Shown piece by piece: positions 1 through 7,791 of a stretch of DNA of 19,876 nucleotides (its first letter is position 1; the number at the start of each line of letters is the position of its first letter). The stretch is from an uncultured Prevotellaceae bacterium (GTDB lineage: Bacteria > Bacteroidota > Bacteroidia > Bacteroidales > Bacteroidaceae). The notes under the pieces are model-generated. The model saw only the letters and a program-made list of their open reading frames with translations, was not told the origin of the DNA and ran no database searches. The translations under genes were made by a program, and so were the position numbers. The stretch lies in contig CAMNHS010000007.1 in the NCBI GenBank assembly GCA_946539635.1, positions 1 to 19,876 of the forward strand. The letters run 5' to 3'.

Positions 1-1
1 A

Positions 2-103
2 GACGCATACCTAACGTATATCAATCGCATAAGATTGGGCGCAACTCCCTATGAGCATGGGAGGTGCATACTACTTGTGACGGAATATCAAGGAGCAAAA
101 TAG
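2..103 (+). CDS. possible 3' end of a rightward gene, cut by the window edge
   Basis: The frame starting at base 2 is open to a TAG at 101-103 and gives 33 residues beginning DAYLTYINRIRLG and ending TEYQGAK. The start of the frame has a weak resemblance to the helix after which AraC-type DNA-binding domains continue, but the rest does not, so no family is claimed. Indirect support that something rightward ends here is the hairpin with T-tract on the plus strand at 116-165, just after the stop. The fragment is too short to exclude chance. Confidence 0.25.
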   Translation, partial: DAYLTYINRIRLGATPYEHGRCILLVTEYQGAK

Positions 104-115
104 ATTCCCCCCCCC

Positions 116-165
116 AAAAAAAAAATGGTATAGGATGCTTGATGGCAAGCTATGCCATTTTTTTA
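116..165. terminator. bidirectional intrinsic terminator between convergent units
   Basis: A run of ten A (116-125) and a run of seven T (158-164) flank an imperfect hairpin: bases 124-132 pair with 151-159 (one G-U), and an inner GCTT/AAGC stem (137-140 with 147-150) closes on a six-base loop. Read rightward it ends in T7; read leftward it ends in T10, so it can serve both the rightward fragment ending at 103 and the long minus-strand operon ending at 317. Nine C (107-115) directly precede the A run. Confidence 0.5.
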
Positions 166-237
166 AACCAAAATCAGTTATTGGACTTTCAGTGTAATCA
201 AACTATCTTTATGGCATCTTTTTGCCGCTTTTCAGCT

Positions 238-266
238 GCCGCGCAGGGGTGTGGGGGACGCGCGGC
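238..266. other. GC-rich inverted repeat in the tsaE 3' intergenic region
   Basis: GCCGCGC at 238-244 is matched by GCGCGGC at 260-266 around a 15-base G-rich loop. It is unusually GC-rich for this AT-rich window. On the minus strand it is not followed by a T-run, so it is not a classical terminator for tsaE. On the plus strand ATTTTGCGTTTTTT follows, which is a poor terminator tail. The function is unknown; the rest of 166-316 shows nothing I can call. Confidence 0.3.
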
Positions 267-316
267 GGATTTTGCGTTTTTTGTATGTGACGATTTGGGT
301 TTAAACAACAAAAATA

Positions 317-769
317 TTATTGTTCTATGGAAAAAGACACTATTCTGCTTCCATTATCCTGAGGAACAATGGTTATCTTTATCGTCTCATCGGGTAGGGC
401 AGACTCAGCCATTTCGGGCCATTCTATAAAACAAGGAATCCCAGAATAGAAATAGTCGTCAGCACCAATGTCATAAAGTTCTTCCATCTTCTTGATGCGA
501 TAGAGGTCAAAATGATAGATGGTTGAGAGGTGAGAGCTTAGAGTGTATTCGTTGACAATTGCGAAGGTGGGTGATGTGATGACATCTGTTGAGCCAAGTT
601 CTTCACAAATGGCTTTGATGAACGTCGTCTTACCAGCTCCCATTGGGGCATAGAAGGCAAAACATTTTACGGCATTTTTGTCGGCAAAAATGTTATAAAA
701 GACTTCTATAAACTCATGTGCCGCTTCGCGAATGTGTTCTATATCCTTTATGATAATTTCCTTGTTCAT
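317..769 (-). CDS. tsaE: tRNA threonylcarbamoyladenosine biosynthesis ATPase TsaE
   Basis: This is the P-loop ATPase that works with TsaB and TsaD in the cytoplasm to place the threonylcarbamoyl group on A37 of ANN-decoding tRNAs. The 150 residues match the family's usual length. Visible marks are the Walker A loop MGAGKTT (residues 43-49), the SPTF motif followed by INEY-like VNEY, the HFDLYR segment, and CFIEWPE near residue 114, where the acidic residue is typical of the family. The ATG overlaps the porX stop as ATGA, so translation is probably coupled. It is the last gene of the minus-strand run that begins at purB. Other P-loop enzymes are unlikely given the combination of motifs. Confidence 0.95.
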   Translation of the reverse strand: MNKEIIIKDIEHIREAAHEFIEVFYNIFADKNAVKCFAFYAPMGAGKTTFIKAICEELGSTDVITSPTFAIVNEYTLSSHLSTIYHFDLYRIKKMEELYDIGADDYFYSGIPCFIEWPEMAESALPDETIKITIVPQDNGSRIVSFSIEQ

Positions 770-2313
770 TTCTTTCGTCCTTTCATGCTTATTAATGGTA
801 TTATCATCTCCTCCATTGATATACCGCCATGTTGGAAGGTGTCCTTGTAATATCCAACATAATAGTTGTAGTTGTTGGGATATGCGAAGAAGTCATTACC
901 TGTGACGAAATGGTATGTGGTAGAGATGTTAGGTGCTGGCAAATGGGCTTTCTTTGGGTCGGTAATGACAAATGTGTCCTTGGAACTGCAGTTGAGGTTC
1001 TTGCCAAATTTGTATCGCAGATTAGTGTTGGTGTTTCTGTCTCCGATAATCTTTACAGGTTTGTTGCATCGTATGGAACCATGGTCGGTGGTGATGAAGA
1101 TGCGATAGTCTGTTTGTGCCAGTGCCTCTAAGAGTTCACGCATTGCTCCGTGTCGGAACCATGACAACGTGATGCTGCGATAAGCAGCTTCATTGTTTGC
1201 CAGTTCGCGTACCATTTTAGATTCCGTGCGCGCGTGCGAGAGTATGTCAATAAAATTGATGACAATTACATTGAGGTCATAGTTCTTTAGATTCTTGAAC
1301 TGACTCATCAGTTTTTCTGTTCCTGTGCTATCAATTATTTTATGATATGAGAATGTCTCTTTACGTCTGTAGCGCTGCAACTGTGTTTGGATGAGTGGTG
1401 ACTCATTGATGTTCTTTCCCTCTTCCTCATCTTCATCAACCCAAAGGTCGGGGAACATTTCTGCTATCTGTGTTGGCATAAGTCCGGAAAATATGGCATT
1501 GCGGGCATACTGTGTGGCAGTTGGAAGAATTGAGCAATAGAGTCGCTCGTCTATGTCAAACATATCTCCAATTTCTTCTGCCAGTATGCGCCATTGGTCA
1601 TAACGGAAATTGTCTATGACGATAAAGAATACCTTTTCTCCTTTGTTTAGGGCAGGAAAGATGACATCAGGCATAACACGATTTGACATAAGTGGCTTAT
1701 CATCAGAATCGTCCATCCACCTGAGATAGTTTTTCTTAATAAATTTCGCAAAGTCGGTATTAGCTTCTTCCTTCTGCATTGTAAGCATTTCTGTCATGTT
1801 GCTACCAGTGCGAGCAATTTCGAGTTCCCATCTTACTAATCGTTTATATACTTCTTGCCAATCGTCGAAGGTATTACAATTCTGTATTTGCAGAGAGATG
1901 TCCTGAAAAGACTGTTGATAATCTTGCTGTACAATCTCAGTTACGATGTCGCGCTGATGAACATGCTTCTTCAATGTCAGCAGTATCTGCATAGGATTAA
2001 CAGGCTTTATCAAGTAGTCAGAGATAGACTTACCGATGGCTTGGTCCATAATGTCTTCCTCTTCGCTTTTCGTCACCATTACAACTGGCGTCTGAGGTTG
2101 TATTTCCTTTATGCGTTGCAATGTTTCAAGCCCAGTAAGGCCTGGCATCATTTCATCAAGAAGAATGAGGTCAAATGTGTGCTGCTGACATTGCTCTATG
2201 GCATCTATTCCATTGCTGGCAACAGAGACGTCATAGCCTTTTTTTTCGAGAAATATAATGTGGGCGTGAAGGTGTTCTATCTCATCATCAACCCATAGAA
2301 GTTGTGCTGCCAC
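766..2313 (-). CDS. porX: PorX-type response regulator with PglZ phosphatase-like domain
   Basis: PorX is the response regulator partnered with the histidine kinase PorY in Porphyromonas gingivalis, where it controls type IX secretion genes. Residues 1-120 form a receiver domain: the acidic pair D9/D10, the phosphoacceptor D53 in LLDEMMPG, T81 and K103 in YLIKP. The rest is a PglZ domain of the alkaline phosphatase superfamily, with VIDNFRYDQWR, PTATQYARNAIF (candidate nucleophile T267), a FIDILSHART segment and TTDHGS as metal-binding motifs. From memory the P. gingivalis protein uses D58 and T272, the same offset of five, so both sites look intact. The start is GTG, since LLWVDDE follows at once and there is no room for a longer N-terminus. 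No porY is visible in the window. The 515-residue length fits the family. Confidence 0.93.
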   Translation of the reverse strand: MAAQLLWVDDEIEHLHAHIIFLEKKGYDVSVASNGIDAIEQCQQHTFDLILLDEMMPGLTGLETLQRIKEIQPQTPVVMVTKSEEEDIMDQAIGKSISDYLIKPVNPMQILLTLKKHVHQRDIVTEIVQQDYQQSFQDISLQIQNCNTFDDWQEVYKRLVRWELEIARTGSNMTEMLTMQKEEANTDFAKFIKKNYLRWMDDSDDKPLMSNRVMPDVIFPALNKGEKVFFIVIDNFRYDQWRILAEEIGDMFDIDERLYCSILPTATQYARNAIFSGLMPTQIAEMFPDLWVDEDEEEGKNINESPLIQTQLQRYRRKETFSYHKIIDSTGTEKLMSQFKNLKNYDLNVIVINFIDILSHARTESKMVRELANNEAAYRSITLSWFRHGAMRELLEALAQTDYRIFITTDHGSIRCNKPVKIIGDRNTNTNLRYKFGKNLNCSSKDTFVITDPKKAHLPAPNISTTYHFVTGNDFFAYPNNYNYYVGYYKDTFQHGGISMEEMIIPLISMKGRKK

Positions 2314-2316
2314 GTA

Positions 2317-2358
2317 GTCAATTAAGAGTTATGAGTTAAGAAAATGTTCAATTATCAT
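2317..2358. repeat. degenerate seven-base tandem repeat at the gldH/porX junction
   Basis: Six consecutive seven-base units can be set in register on the plus strand: GTCAATT, AAGAGTT, ATGAGTT, AAGAAAA, TGTTCAA, TTATCAT. They run from just upstream of the porX GTG into the last codons of gldH. The unit TGTTCAATT also occurs in the clearer array at 17481-17529, which suggests one repeat family. The array is decayed, so it is only moderately supported taken alone. Confidence 0.4.
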
Positions 2359-2830
2359 TTTTTTCAATAAGCACGCCGACATCTGTTATGCCAGGTAGCA
2401 TATTGTCTTGCATGTTATGTTTTATATTGATATCGATAGTATCACCGGTATTGATGTTTGTGGTGCAAAAGGGAATTTGGTGGGTTATGTATGTTATTCC
2501 CTCTCCATTTTTTTTGCCCTTGCTGTCAATAATTTCGTATGCAATAGTCTTTTGAATATGTTTGTTGCCATTACGAATAGATTGCTCCATAACTATGGAG
2601 ATATTCCGGTAAGGGTATTTTGCACTGGTACGAAATTCTAATATTGTTGTTAGGTTTCCGCTGATTACGACAGAGTCAATCTCAAAGTGCAGTGAATCAT
2701 CATAGTACCACTCTTCATTATCAATAGCAACATATTCATGAAAAAGTGTGTTGCGATTTCCACATGAAATGAAAAGTATAATTAGGAGGGTATATATGAT
2801 ATAAGGAGATGCTATTTTATATTGGTTCAT
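2348..2830 (-). CDS. gldH: GldH-family gliding motility lipoprotein
   Basis: GldH is a lipoprotein needed for gliding in Flavobacterium; it is also kept in non-gliding Bacteroidales, where its role is less clear. The 160-residue protein has a lipoprotein signal ending LFISC, with the acylated cysteine at 23, so it is anchored in a membrane facing the periplasm or surface. The mature part is beta-rich and has the family-like W-Y-DDSL segment after the anchor and an ITDVGVLIE ending. The ATG overlaps the stop of the PSP1 gene as ATGA. The order delta', PSP1 protein, gldH is one I know from other Bacteroidales, and this supports the name more than the weak sequence conservation does. The stop lies within a seven-base repeat array. 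Confidence 0.8.
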   Translation of the reverse strand: MNQYKIASPYIIYTLLIILFISCGNRNTLFHEYVAIDNEEWYYDDSLHFEIDSVVISGNLTTILEFRTSAKYPYRNISIVMEQSIRNGNKHIQKTIAYEIIDSKGKKNGEGITYITHQIPFCTTNINTGDTIDINIKHNMQDNMLPGITDVGVLIEKNDN

Positions 2831-3969
2831 TGCTGACCTCCTTGTGGCTTAGCATCCTGACGTGCTTTTTTCTTCTTTTTCTTCTTTTTGGCGTTGTCGA
2901 AACGTGTTATGTCATTATCATGGAGCATATCTTTTGGTTTCTTTGGCTCTTTGGCCTTACTGTCTTCCAAAAGTGACAATGGCTTCTTACCCTCTTTATT
3001 CATTGCAATAATGGCATTAGCTCGCTCCGCCGTAATTGTCTCAAGGTTGGCTGGAGCCTTTTTGTCTGTGGAATATGTTATGAGTCCAGCCAATATATCT
3101 TGTTTGAAGCAATAGTAGTCATTATCCAATGTCTGCAGAATTTCATCACGGTTAGGAAGCTTTTTACTTGCTTCCATATAACAATCTACCTCGTAGTTCA
3201 TGCAACATTTGAGTTTTGCACACATTCCAGCAAGTTTCTGCGGGTTAGGAGAAATGTCTTGAATGCGTGCAGCAGTAGTACCTACACTAGAGAAGTGTGT
3301 CATCCAAGTTGCACAACATAATTCTCTGCCACAAGGGCCCGTTCCTCCGATGCGTCCTGCCTCTTGGCGTGCTCCAATCTGTTTCATCTCAATGCGTACA
3401 TGAAACTTTGCAGCCAGATCTTTGATAAGTTGTCGGAAATCAACACGTTCGTCAGCAATATAGTAGAAGATAGCTTTGTTACCATCTCCCTGATATTCAA
3501 CATCACCAATCTTCATGTCAAGCCCCAGTCCCTTAGCTATTTGGCGACTCTCAATCATGGTGTCTTGTTCACGACTCTTTGCCTCTTGATAGGTCTGCAT
3601 GTCAGAGTCTTTGGCAATTCTGTAGATTTTGCGAATCTCATCAGACGATTTAAGGTTTGCCTTCTTTACCTGTAAAGACACCAGTCTCCCTGTCAGGGTG
3701 ACGACACCGATATCATGGCCGGGATTGGCTTCTACTGCTACCCAGTCACCTTTTTTTAGGTCGAGACCATTGACATTATGATAATATCCTTTGCGAGTAT
3801 TTTTAAATTGCACCTCGACAAGATCTGTTGACTCGTTGTTACCAGGAATATCAGCTAGCCAGTCATATGTATTCAGCTGGTGGTCTGAACGCCCAACACC
3901 CCTTGCGCAGAGTCCTCTGCCGCAGGGTAGAGTGCCCCAAGCCCAACCTTTATCTATCTTCTTATCCAT
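2827..3969 (-). CDS. ricT: PSP1 domain protein (RicT/YaaT family)
   Basis: The protein belongs to the PSP1 C-terminal domain family, whose Bacillus member RicT (YaaT) forms an iron-sulphur complex with RicA and RicF and promotes RNase Y mRNA maturation. No RicA or RicF partner is visible here, so the role in this organism is open. Cysteines likely to bind a metal cluster are seen at C16 and C21 (CGRGLC), C213, C218 and C219 (CGRELCC), and C250, C255 and C256 (CAKLKCC). The central segment with KKGDWVAVE and GHDIGVVTLTG is typical of PSP1 proteins. The last 25 residues are a lysine-rich tail with eight lysines in a row, a likely disordered RNA-binding extension. It starts seven bases after the holB stop and overlaps gldH by four bases. 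The 380-residue length is longer than in Bacillus because of the tail. Confidence 0.85.
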   Translation of the reverse strand: MDKKIDKGWAWGTLPCGRGLCARGVGRSDHQLNTYDWLADIPGNNESTDLVEVQFKNTRKGYYHNVNGLDLKKGDWVAVEANPGHDIGVVTLTGRLVSLQVKKANLKSSDEIRKIYRIAKDSDMQTYQEAKSREQDTMIESRQIAKGLGLDMKIGDVEYQGDGNKAIFYYIADERVDFRQLIKDLAAKFHVRIEMKQIGARQEAGRIGGTGPCGRELCCATWMTHFSSVGTTAARIQDISPNPQKLAGMCAKLKCCMNYEVDCYMEASKKLPNRDEILQTLDNDYYCFKQDILAGLITYSTDKKAPANLETITAERANAIIAMNKEGKKPLSLLEDSKAKEPKKPKDMLHDNDITRFDNAKKKKKKKKARQDAKPQGGQQ

Positions 3970-3976
3970 ATTCAGT

Positions 3977-5077
3977 TTATGTTGTATGTAGTAAAACTGC
4001 TACCCTCATGGTGATATCAAAGAATACCATTTTGGCATTGGCATTTTGTCCGATATCGCGTATAGCCGTTTGATATAGTTCCTGAAATCCTAAAACGTTG
4101 CCTTCGTTGACAAAACGTGCGAACTTTTTGCAGAATTGTTCCTCAGCGTCAGTCATATAGTTCAATTCTGGCAGTCTGAAGTTATACATGAAGGCTTCGC
4201 GCGTCATACGCAAAAAATATGTCAGCATGCGTTTTTGCTCTTCGCGTCCCATAGCAGAAGAACTTTCAGACCATCGTTTCAAGTCCTTTACGTCTTTCAT
4301 ATAAGCCTTGCGCATAAGATCTACAAAAGACTTGAAAAACGCTTGATTCTCATTGCCTGCATTCAATTCTTCCAAAGCTGTTAGCCAGTTTCCATTGCAA
4401 AGACGAGCGACTCTCTCAGCATCTTCCTGCTCCAATCCTCTTTTTTGTATCAAAGCCTGTTGTATGTCTTCTAATGCTATTGGCTTTACATCAAAGCGCT
4501 GAACACGTGAACGGATGGTCTCCAGCAGATTCTCAGGCTCGCGACAAACGAGGATGAAGAGTGTTTGAGTGGGTGGTTCTTCAATAAGTTTCAGCATCTT
4601 GTTGGCACATTCGATGTTCATTCGCTCAGGTAACCAAATGATGCTTATCTTCCATCCCCCCTGATTGGATTTTATCATCAGTCGCTTTATAAGTTCGTTC
4701 GCCTCTCCGACAGTGATAACTGCCTGCTGACGTTCTGCTCGCATAGCTTCCATCCATTGGGCAAGAGAAAAATATGGACCTTCAGCCAACATTTCGTTCC
4801 ATTGCTCTATGAAATCATCGCTGATAGGTTTGTATTCACTATTCCATTTTGAAAGCTTTATGGTAGGAAAAGTGAAGTGCAGATCCGGGTGTGAGATACC
4901 CTTGACTTTATAAGTACCTTTGTTGAGAATGTATTTTGCAAGAGATATGGCCAAAGCCATCTTTCCACATCCATCGGGACCACATAGCATCATGGCATGT
5001 GGCAGACGATTCTTATCTGCCAGTCCGCGAAGGCGGTCAATCATCTCATGTTGTCCTATGACTTCAGCAAAATCCAT
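3977..5077 (-). CDS. holB: DNA polymerase III delta' subunit (clamp loader), lacking the zinc module
   Basis: This is the delta' subunit of the clamp loader that opens the sliding clamp for the replicative polymerase. In the 366 residues counted from the ATG at 5077 one sees the N-terminal MDFAEVIGQ, RLPHAMMLCGPDGCGKM (a P-loop with Met in place of Thr/Ser, acceptable because delta' need not hydrolyse ATP), ANKMLKLIEEPP near the middle, and RSRVQRFD, the SRC-like arginine-finger region. Most delta' proteins carry a four-cysteine zinc module between the P-loop helix and the HPD segment; here AKYILN is followed after about ten residues by SHPDLHF with no cysteines. A TTG nine bases upstream (5086) is open in frame, but the ATG matches family starts. 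It lies between asnS and the PSP1 gene. Confidence 0.88.
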   Translation of the reverse strand: MDFAEVIGQHEMIDRLRGLADKNRLPHAMMLCGPDGCGKMALAISLAKYILNKGTYKVKGISHPDLHFTFPTIKLSKWNSEYKPISDDFIEQWNEMLAEGPYFSLAQWMEAMRAERQQAVITVGEANELIKRLMIKSNQGGWKISIIWLPERMNIECANKMLKLIEEPPTQTLFILVCREPENLLETIRSRVQRFDVKPIALEDIQQALIQKRGLEQEDAERVARLCNGNWLTALEELNAGNENQAFFKSFVDLMRKAYMKDVKDLKRWSESSSAMGREEQKRMLTYFLRMTREAFMYNFRLPELNYMTDAEEQFCKKFARFVNEGNVLGFQELYQTAIRDIGQNANAKMVFFDITMRVAVLLHTT

Positions 5078-5103
5078 TCCCAACAAGGTGTTATAGAATA
5101 AAA

Positions 5104-6543
5104 TTAGAATTCAGCGTTGTTTGGAGTACGTGGGAAAGGTATGACATCTCGTATATTCTGCATACCAGTTACGAAGAGTATCAGTCTTTCGAAACCTAAT
5201 CCAAAACCAGCATGCGGACATGTACCGAAGCGGCGTGTATCAAGATACCACCACAGGTGGGTTGTGTCCATCTGACGCTTGTTGATTTCGGCCATCAATT
5301 TATCATAGTCCTCCTCACGGACAGAGCCACCCATTATCTCTCCAATCTGTGGGAACAATACATCTGTACCCTGCATTGTAGAGCCAGGAGCAACACATCC
5401 TTTATAACCTACAGATCCACCATCAGTTGTCTCCTTATTTTGTTTCATGTAGAAAGACTTGATAGCAGTAGGGTAGTCCGTCATAATGACGGGCTTCTTG
5501 AAATGTTCTTCAACCAAGTAACGCTCGTGCTCTGACGCAAGGTCATCGCCCCAATCGCATGGGAATTCGAACTTCTTTCCGTTTGCTTTTGCTTCCTGTA
5601 AAATCTTGATACCCTCTGTATATGGAAGACGAACGAACTCATCTTTCAGAATGCCTTCGAGACGTTCTATAAGTCCCTTGTCTATCATCTTGTTGAGGAA
5701 TTCAAGATCATCCTTACAGTTGTCCAAAGCCCATTTTACACAGTATTTGATGAAATCCTCTTCCAAATCCATCAGTTCCTCTTGATCCATGAAAGCTATT
5801 TCTGGCTCTATCATCCAGAATTCAGCGAGGTGGCGTGGAGTATTTGAGTTTTCTGCACGGAAAGTAGGTCCGAAGGTGTAGATGGCACCAAGGGCTGTTG
5901 CTCCGAGCTCGCCCTCCAACTGTCCTGATACTGTCAGGGATGTCTGCTGACCAAAGAAGTCGTCATTATAGATTATCTTGCCTTCCTCATCTTTTTTCAG
6001 GTCGTAAAGATTCTTCGTTGTAACCTGAAACATATTGCCTGCTCCTTCACAGTCACTGGCCGTGATGAGAGGGGTGTGGAAGTAGAAATATCCGTGTTCA
6101 TGGAAATATGTGTGTATTGCCATTGCCATATTATGGCGTATGCGCATCACAGCACCGAAGGTGTTGGTACGTAAACGAAGATGTGCATACTGACGCATGT
6201 ATTCAAAAGACTGTCCCTTCTTTTGCATAGGATAGTCAGCACCACATAAACCATAAATGATAAGGCTCTCACAATGAATTTCAGATGTCTGTCCTTGAGC
6301 TGGACTTTTTACGAGTTTGCCCTCAACACATACACATGAGCCTGTAGTAACCTGCTTAAGAGTTTCTGCATCCACGACACCTTCATCTACAACAACTTGT
6401 ATGTTCTTGATGGTAGAACCGTCATTTACAGCAATGAAATCTACAGCTTTACTTGAACGATGGGTACGCACCCATCCTTTTATACATATTTCTTTATCGT
6501 AGTCTGTGCTTTGAAGAGCATCGACAATTTTTGTACGAATCAT
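5104..6543 (-). CDS. asnS: asparaginyl-tRNA synthetase
   Basis: This cytoplasmic class IIb synthetase charges tRNA-Asn with asparagine. The 479 residues begin [10 protein letters not shown], followed by the N-terminal OB-fold anticodon-binding domain ([18 protein letters not shown]). The catalytic core shows class II motif 2 in [20 protein letters not shown] and motif 3 in [21 protein letters not shown], ending in PRTPNNAEF. Asn rather than Asp specificity is inferred from the [11 protein letters not shown] stretch and the overall length; AspS of bacteria is longer and has a GAD insertion, which is absent. A TTG at 6567 extends the frame by eight codons, but the ATG at 6543 fits the family start. 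It is the third gene of the operon, 26 bases after the pseudouridine synthase. Confidence 0.95.
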   Translation of the reverse strand: MIRTKIVDALQSTDYDKEICIKGWVRTHRSSKAVDFIAVNDGSTIKNIQVVVDEGVVDAETLKQVTTGSCVCVEGKLVKSPAQGQTSEIHCESLIIYGLCGADYPMQKKGQSFEYMRQYAHLRLRTNTFGAVMRIRHNMAMAIHTYFHEHGYFYFHTPLITASDCEGAGNMFQVTTKNLYDLKKDEEGKIIYNDDFFGQQTSLTVSGQLEGELGATALGAIYTFGPTFRAENSNTPRHLAEFWMIEPEIAFMDQEELMDLEEDFIKYCVKWALDNCKDDLEFLNKMIDKGLIERLEGILKDEFVRLPYTEGIKILQEAKANGKKFEFPCDWGDDLASEHERYLVEEHFKKPVIMTDYPTAIKSFYMKQNKETTDGGSVGYKGCVAPGSTMQGTDVLFPQIGEIMGGSVREEDYDKLMAEINKRQMDTTHLWWYLDTRRFGTCPHAGFGLGFERLILFVTGMQNIRDVIPFPRTPNNAEF

Positions 6544-6569
6544 TTTATTATCCTTGATTTTTAACAAAC

Positions 6570-7730
6570 TTATTCAAAAGCTCCCATACGTAGCATGTCA
6601 ACTTCTTTCTCTGTAAGGAATCTCCAGTCTCCACGACGGAGATTCTTTTTTGTCAATCCGCAGAATTGTACACGGTCAAGTTTTATTACACGATATCCGA
6701 GAGACTCGAAGATACGGCGAACGATACGGTTCTTTCCTGAATGTATCTCAATTCCAACTTGTTTCTTGTCTGTTTGGTGTGCATATTCTACTGCATCGAC
6801 CTTGATTGGACCATCTTCTAATTCCAGACCATCAGCAATCTGCTGCATATCGTGCAGAGTTACATTCTTGTCAAGAACAACGTGGTAAACTTTCTTCTTC
6901 AGAAAACGTGGATGTGTCAGTTTAGCAGCCATATCTCCGTCGTTTGTGAGCAGAAGAACACCTGTTGTATTGCGGTCCAAACGTCCAACTGGATATATGC
7001 GCTCTGGACATGCATTCTTTACGAGATCCATTACAGTTTTTCTCTGCTGTGGATCATCTGAAGTTGTAACGTAATCCTTTGGCTTATTGAGAAGAACATA
7101 AACTTTCTTTTCAAGTGTTACAGGCTGATCGTGGAACATAACTACATCGCTACGCATTATTTTTGTACCAAGTTCTGTAACTACCTCACCATTAACGGTA
7201 ACTACTCCTGCGTGTATGAAATCGTCAGCTTCACGACGGCTGCATACACCTGCATTAGCAAGGAACTTGTTCAAGCGGATAGGTGCATTTGGGTCGATAT
7301 GACTTTCATTATACTCTATTCTCTTCTTCATAGAGTATTTTGCCTGTGGGTCATAAGCCTGTCTATTCTGTGGACGAGCTTGTGGCTTTCCGTATGATGG
7401 CTTTCCATATTGTGGGCGGCCATATCCTGCATGTTCACTATGTTGTGGGCGCTGTCCCTGTCCATACTGTGGACGTTGTGGGCGACCATACTGAGGTCTT
7501 TCACCATACTGTGGACGCTGTGGGCGACCATACTGTGGCCTCTCGCCATACTGAGGACGTTCACTACGCTGTGGTCTCTCGCCATACTGTGGGCGTTGGG
7601 GTCTTCCGTACTGAGGTCTTTCACCATACTGTGGCCTTTCACCGTAACTTGGACGTGCTGTTGTGATGCGTACACGCTGACGAGGCTGCTTAGGTCCGTT
7701 AGAATCCTGAATGTTGTCTTTTCTTTCCAT
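6570..7730 (-). CDS. RsuA/RluB-family 16S/23S rRNA pseudouridine synthase with RPQYG-repeat arm
   Basis: The enzyme converts a uridine in ribosomal RNA to pseudouridine. Residues 27-120 are a disordered-looking arm of repeats built on RPQYGE and RPQYGRPQ. An S4 RNA-binding domain follows ([19 protein letters not shown] through VTVNGEVV, about 152-195). The catalytic domain has [13 protein letters not shown], the catalytic aspartate D252 in [18 protein letters not shown], and [15 protein letters not shown]. These features place it in the RsuA/RluB/RluE/RluF family. The 23S or 16S target cannot be chosen from sequence, although RluB is a reasonable guess for Bacteroidales. The start is ATG, 61 bases after purB stops; no promoter of the TAnnTTTG kind was found in that gap. 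The arm is positively charged and may help hold rRNA. Confidence 0.92.
   Translation of the reverse strand: MERKDNIQDSNGPKQPRQRVRITTARPSYGERPQYGERPQYGRPQRPQYGERPQRSERPQYGERPQYGRPQRPQYGERPQYGRPQRPQYGQGQRPQHSEHAGYGRPQYGKPSYGKPQARPQNRQAYDPQAKYSMKKRIEYNESHIDPNAPIRLNKFLANAGVCSRREADDFIHAGVVTVNGEVVTELGTKIMRSDVVMFHDQPVTLEKKVYVLLNKPKDYVTTSDDPQQRKTVMDLVKNACPERIYPVGRLDRNTTGVLLLTNDGDMAAKLTHPRFLKKKVYHVVLDKNVTLHDMQQIADGLELEDGPIKVDAVEYAHQTDKKQVGIEIHSGKNRIVRRIFESLGYRVIKLDRVQFCGLTKKNLRRGDWRFLTEKEVDMLRMGAFE
7373..7655 (-). repeat. in-frame coding repeat (RPQYGE / RPQYGRPQ units)
   Basis: This is the DNA behind the arm of the pseudouridine synthase. Imperfect units encode RPQYGE and RPQYGRPQ, with the CCATACTGTGG core recurring on the plus strand. 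Third-base differences between units show the array is not brand new, although neighbouring units are close enough for slippage or recombination to change the copy number. The same repeats keep antisense frames open, which produces misleading long ORFs on the plus strand. Confidence 0.85.
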
Positions 7731-7791
7731 AATGATTTTGTTGTTTTGTTTAATCTCTTTAAAACTTTGGTCTTTTAATTCTTAATTATAT

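Noticed and set aside
107..125. C9A10 tract as a phase-variation switch within a gene
   Set aside because: The tract lies after the stop of the partial left ORF and inside a terminator, with no supported coding frame across it.
64..429. A 121-codon rightward frame across the intergenic region and into tsaE
   Set aside because: It runs through homopolymers, has no recognisable domain, and overlaps tsaE antisense. The A/T and C tracts and hairpins explain the region better.
2845..2895. Programmed -1 frameshift at the A-rich lysine tail of the PSP1 gene, which could fuse it to gldH
   Set aside because: The A-runs are not in the phase needed for a classical slippery heptamer, and gldH has its own ATG and signal peptide through an ATGA overlap.
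5078..5086. TTG start three codons upstream for holB
   Set aside because: The ATG at 5077 gives MDFAEVIGQ, the usual delta' start, with no ribosome-binding signal favouring the TTG.
6544..6567. TTG start eight codons upstream for asnS
   Set aside because: The ATG at 6543 gives the family-like [10 protein letters not shown] start, and the extra residues have no counterpart that I know of.
7328..7675. Long open frames on both strands opposite the RPQYG repeats
   Set aside because: Periodic repeat DNA keeps all frames open. The products are low-complexity and the sense frame encodes a clear pseudouridine synthase arm.
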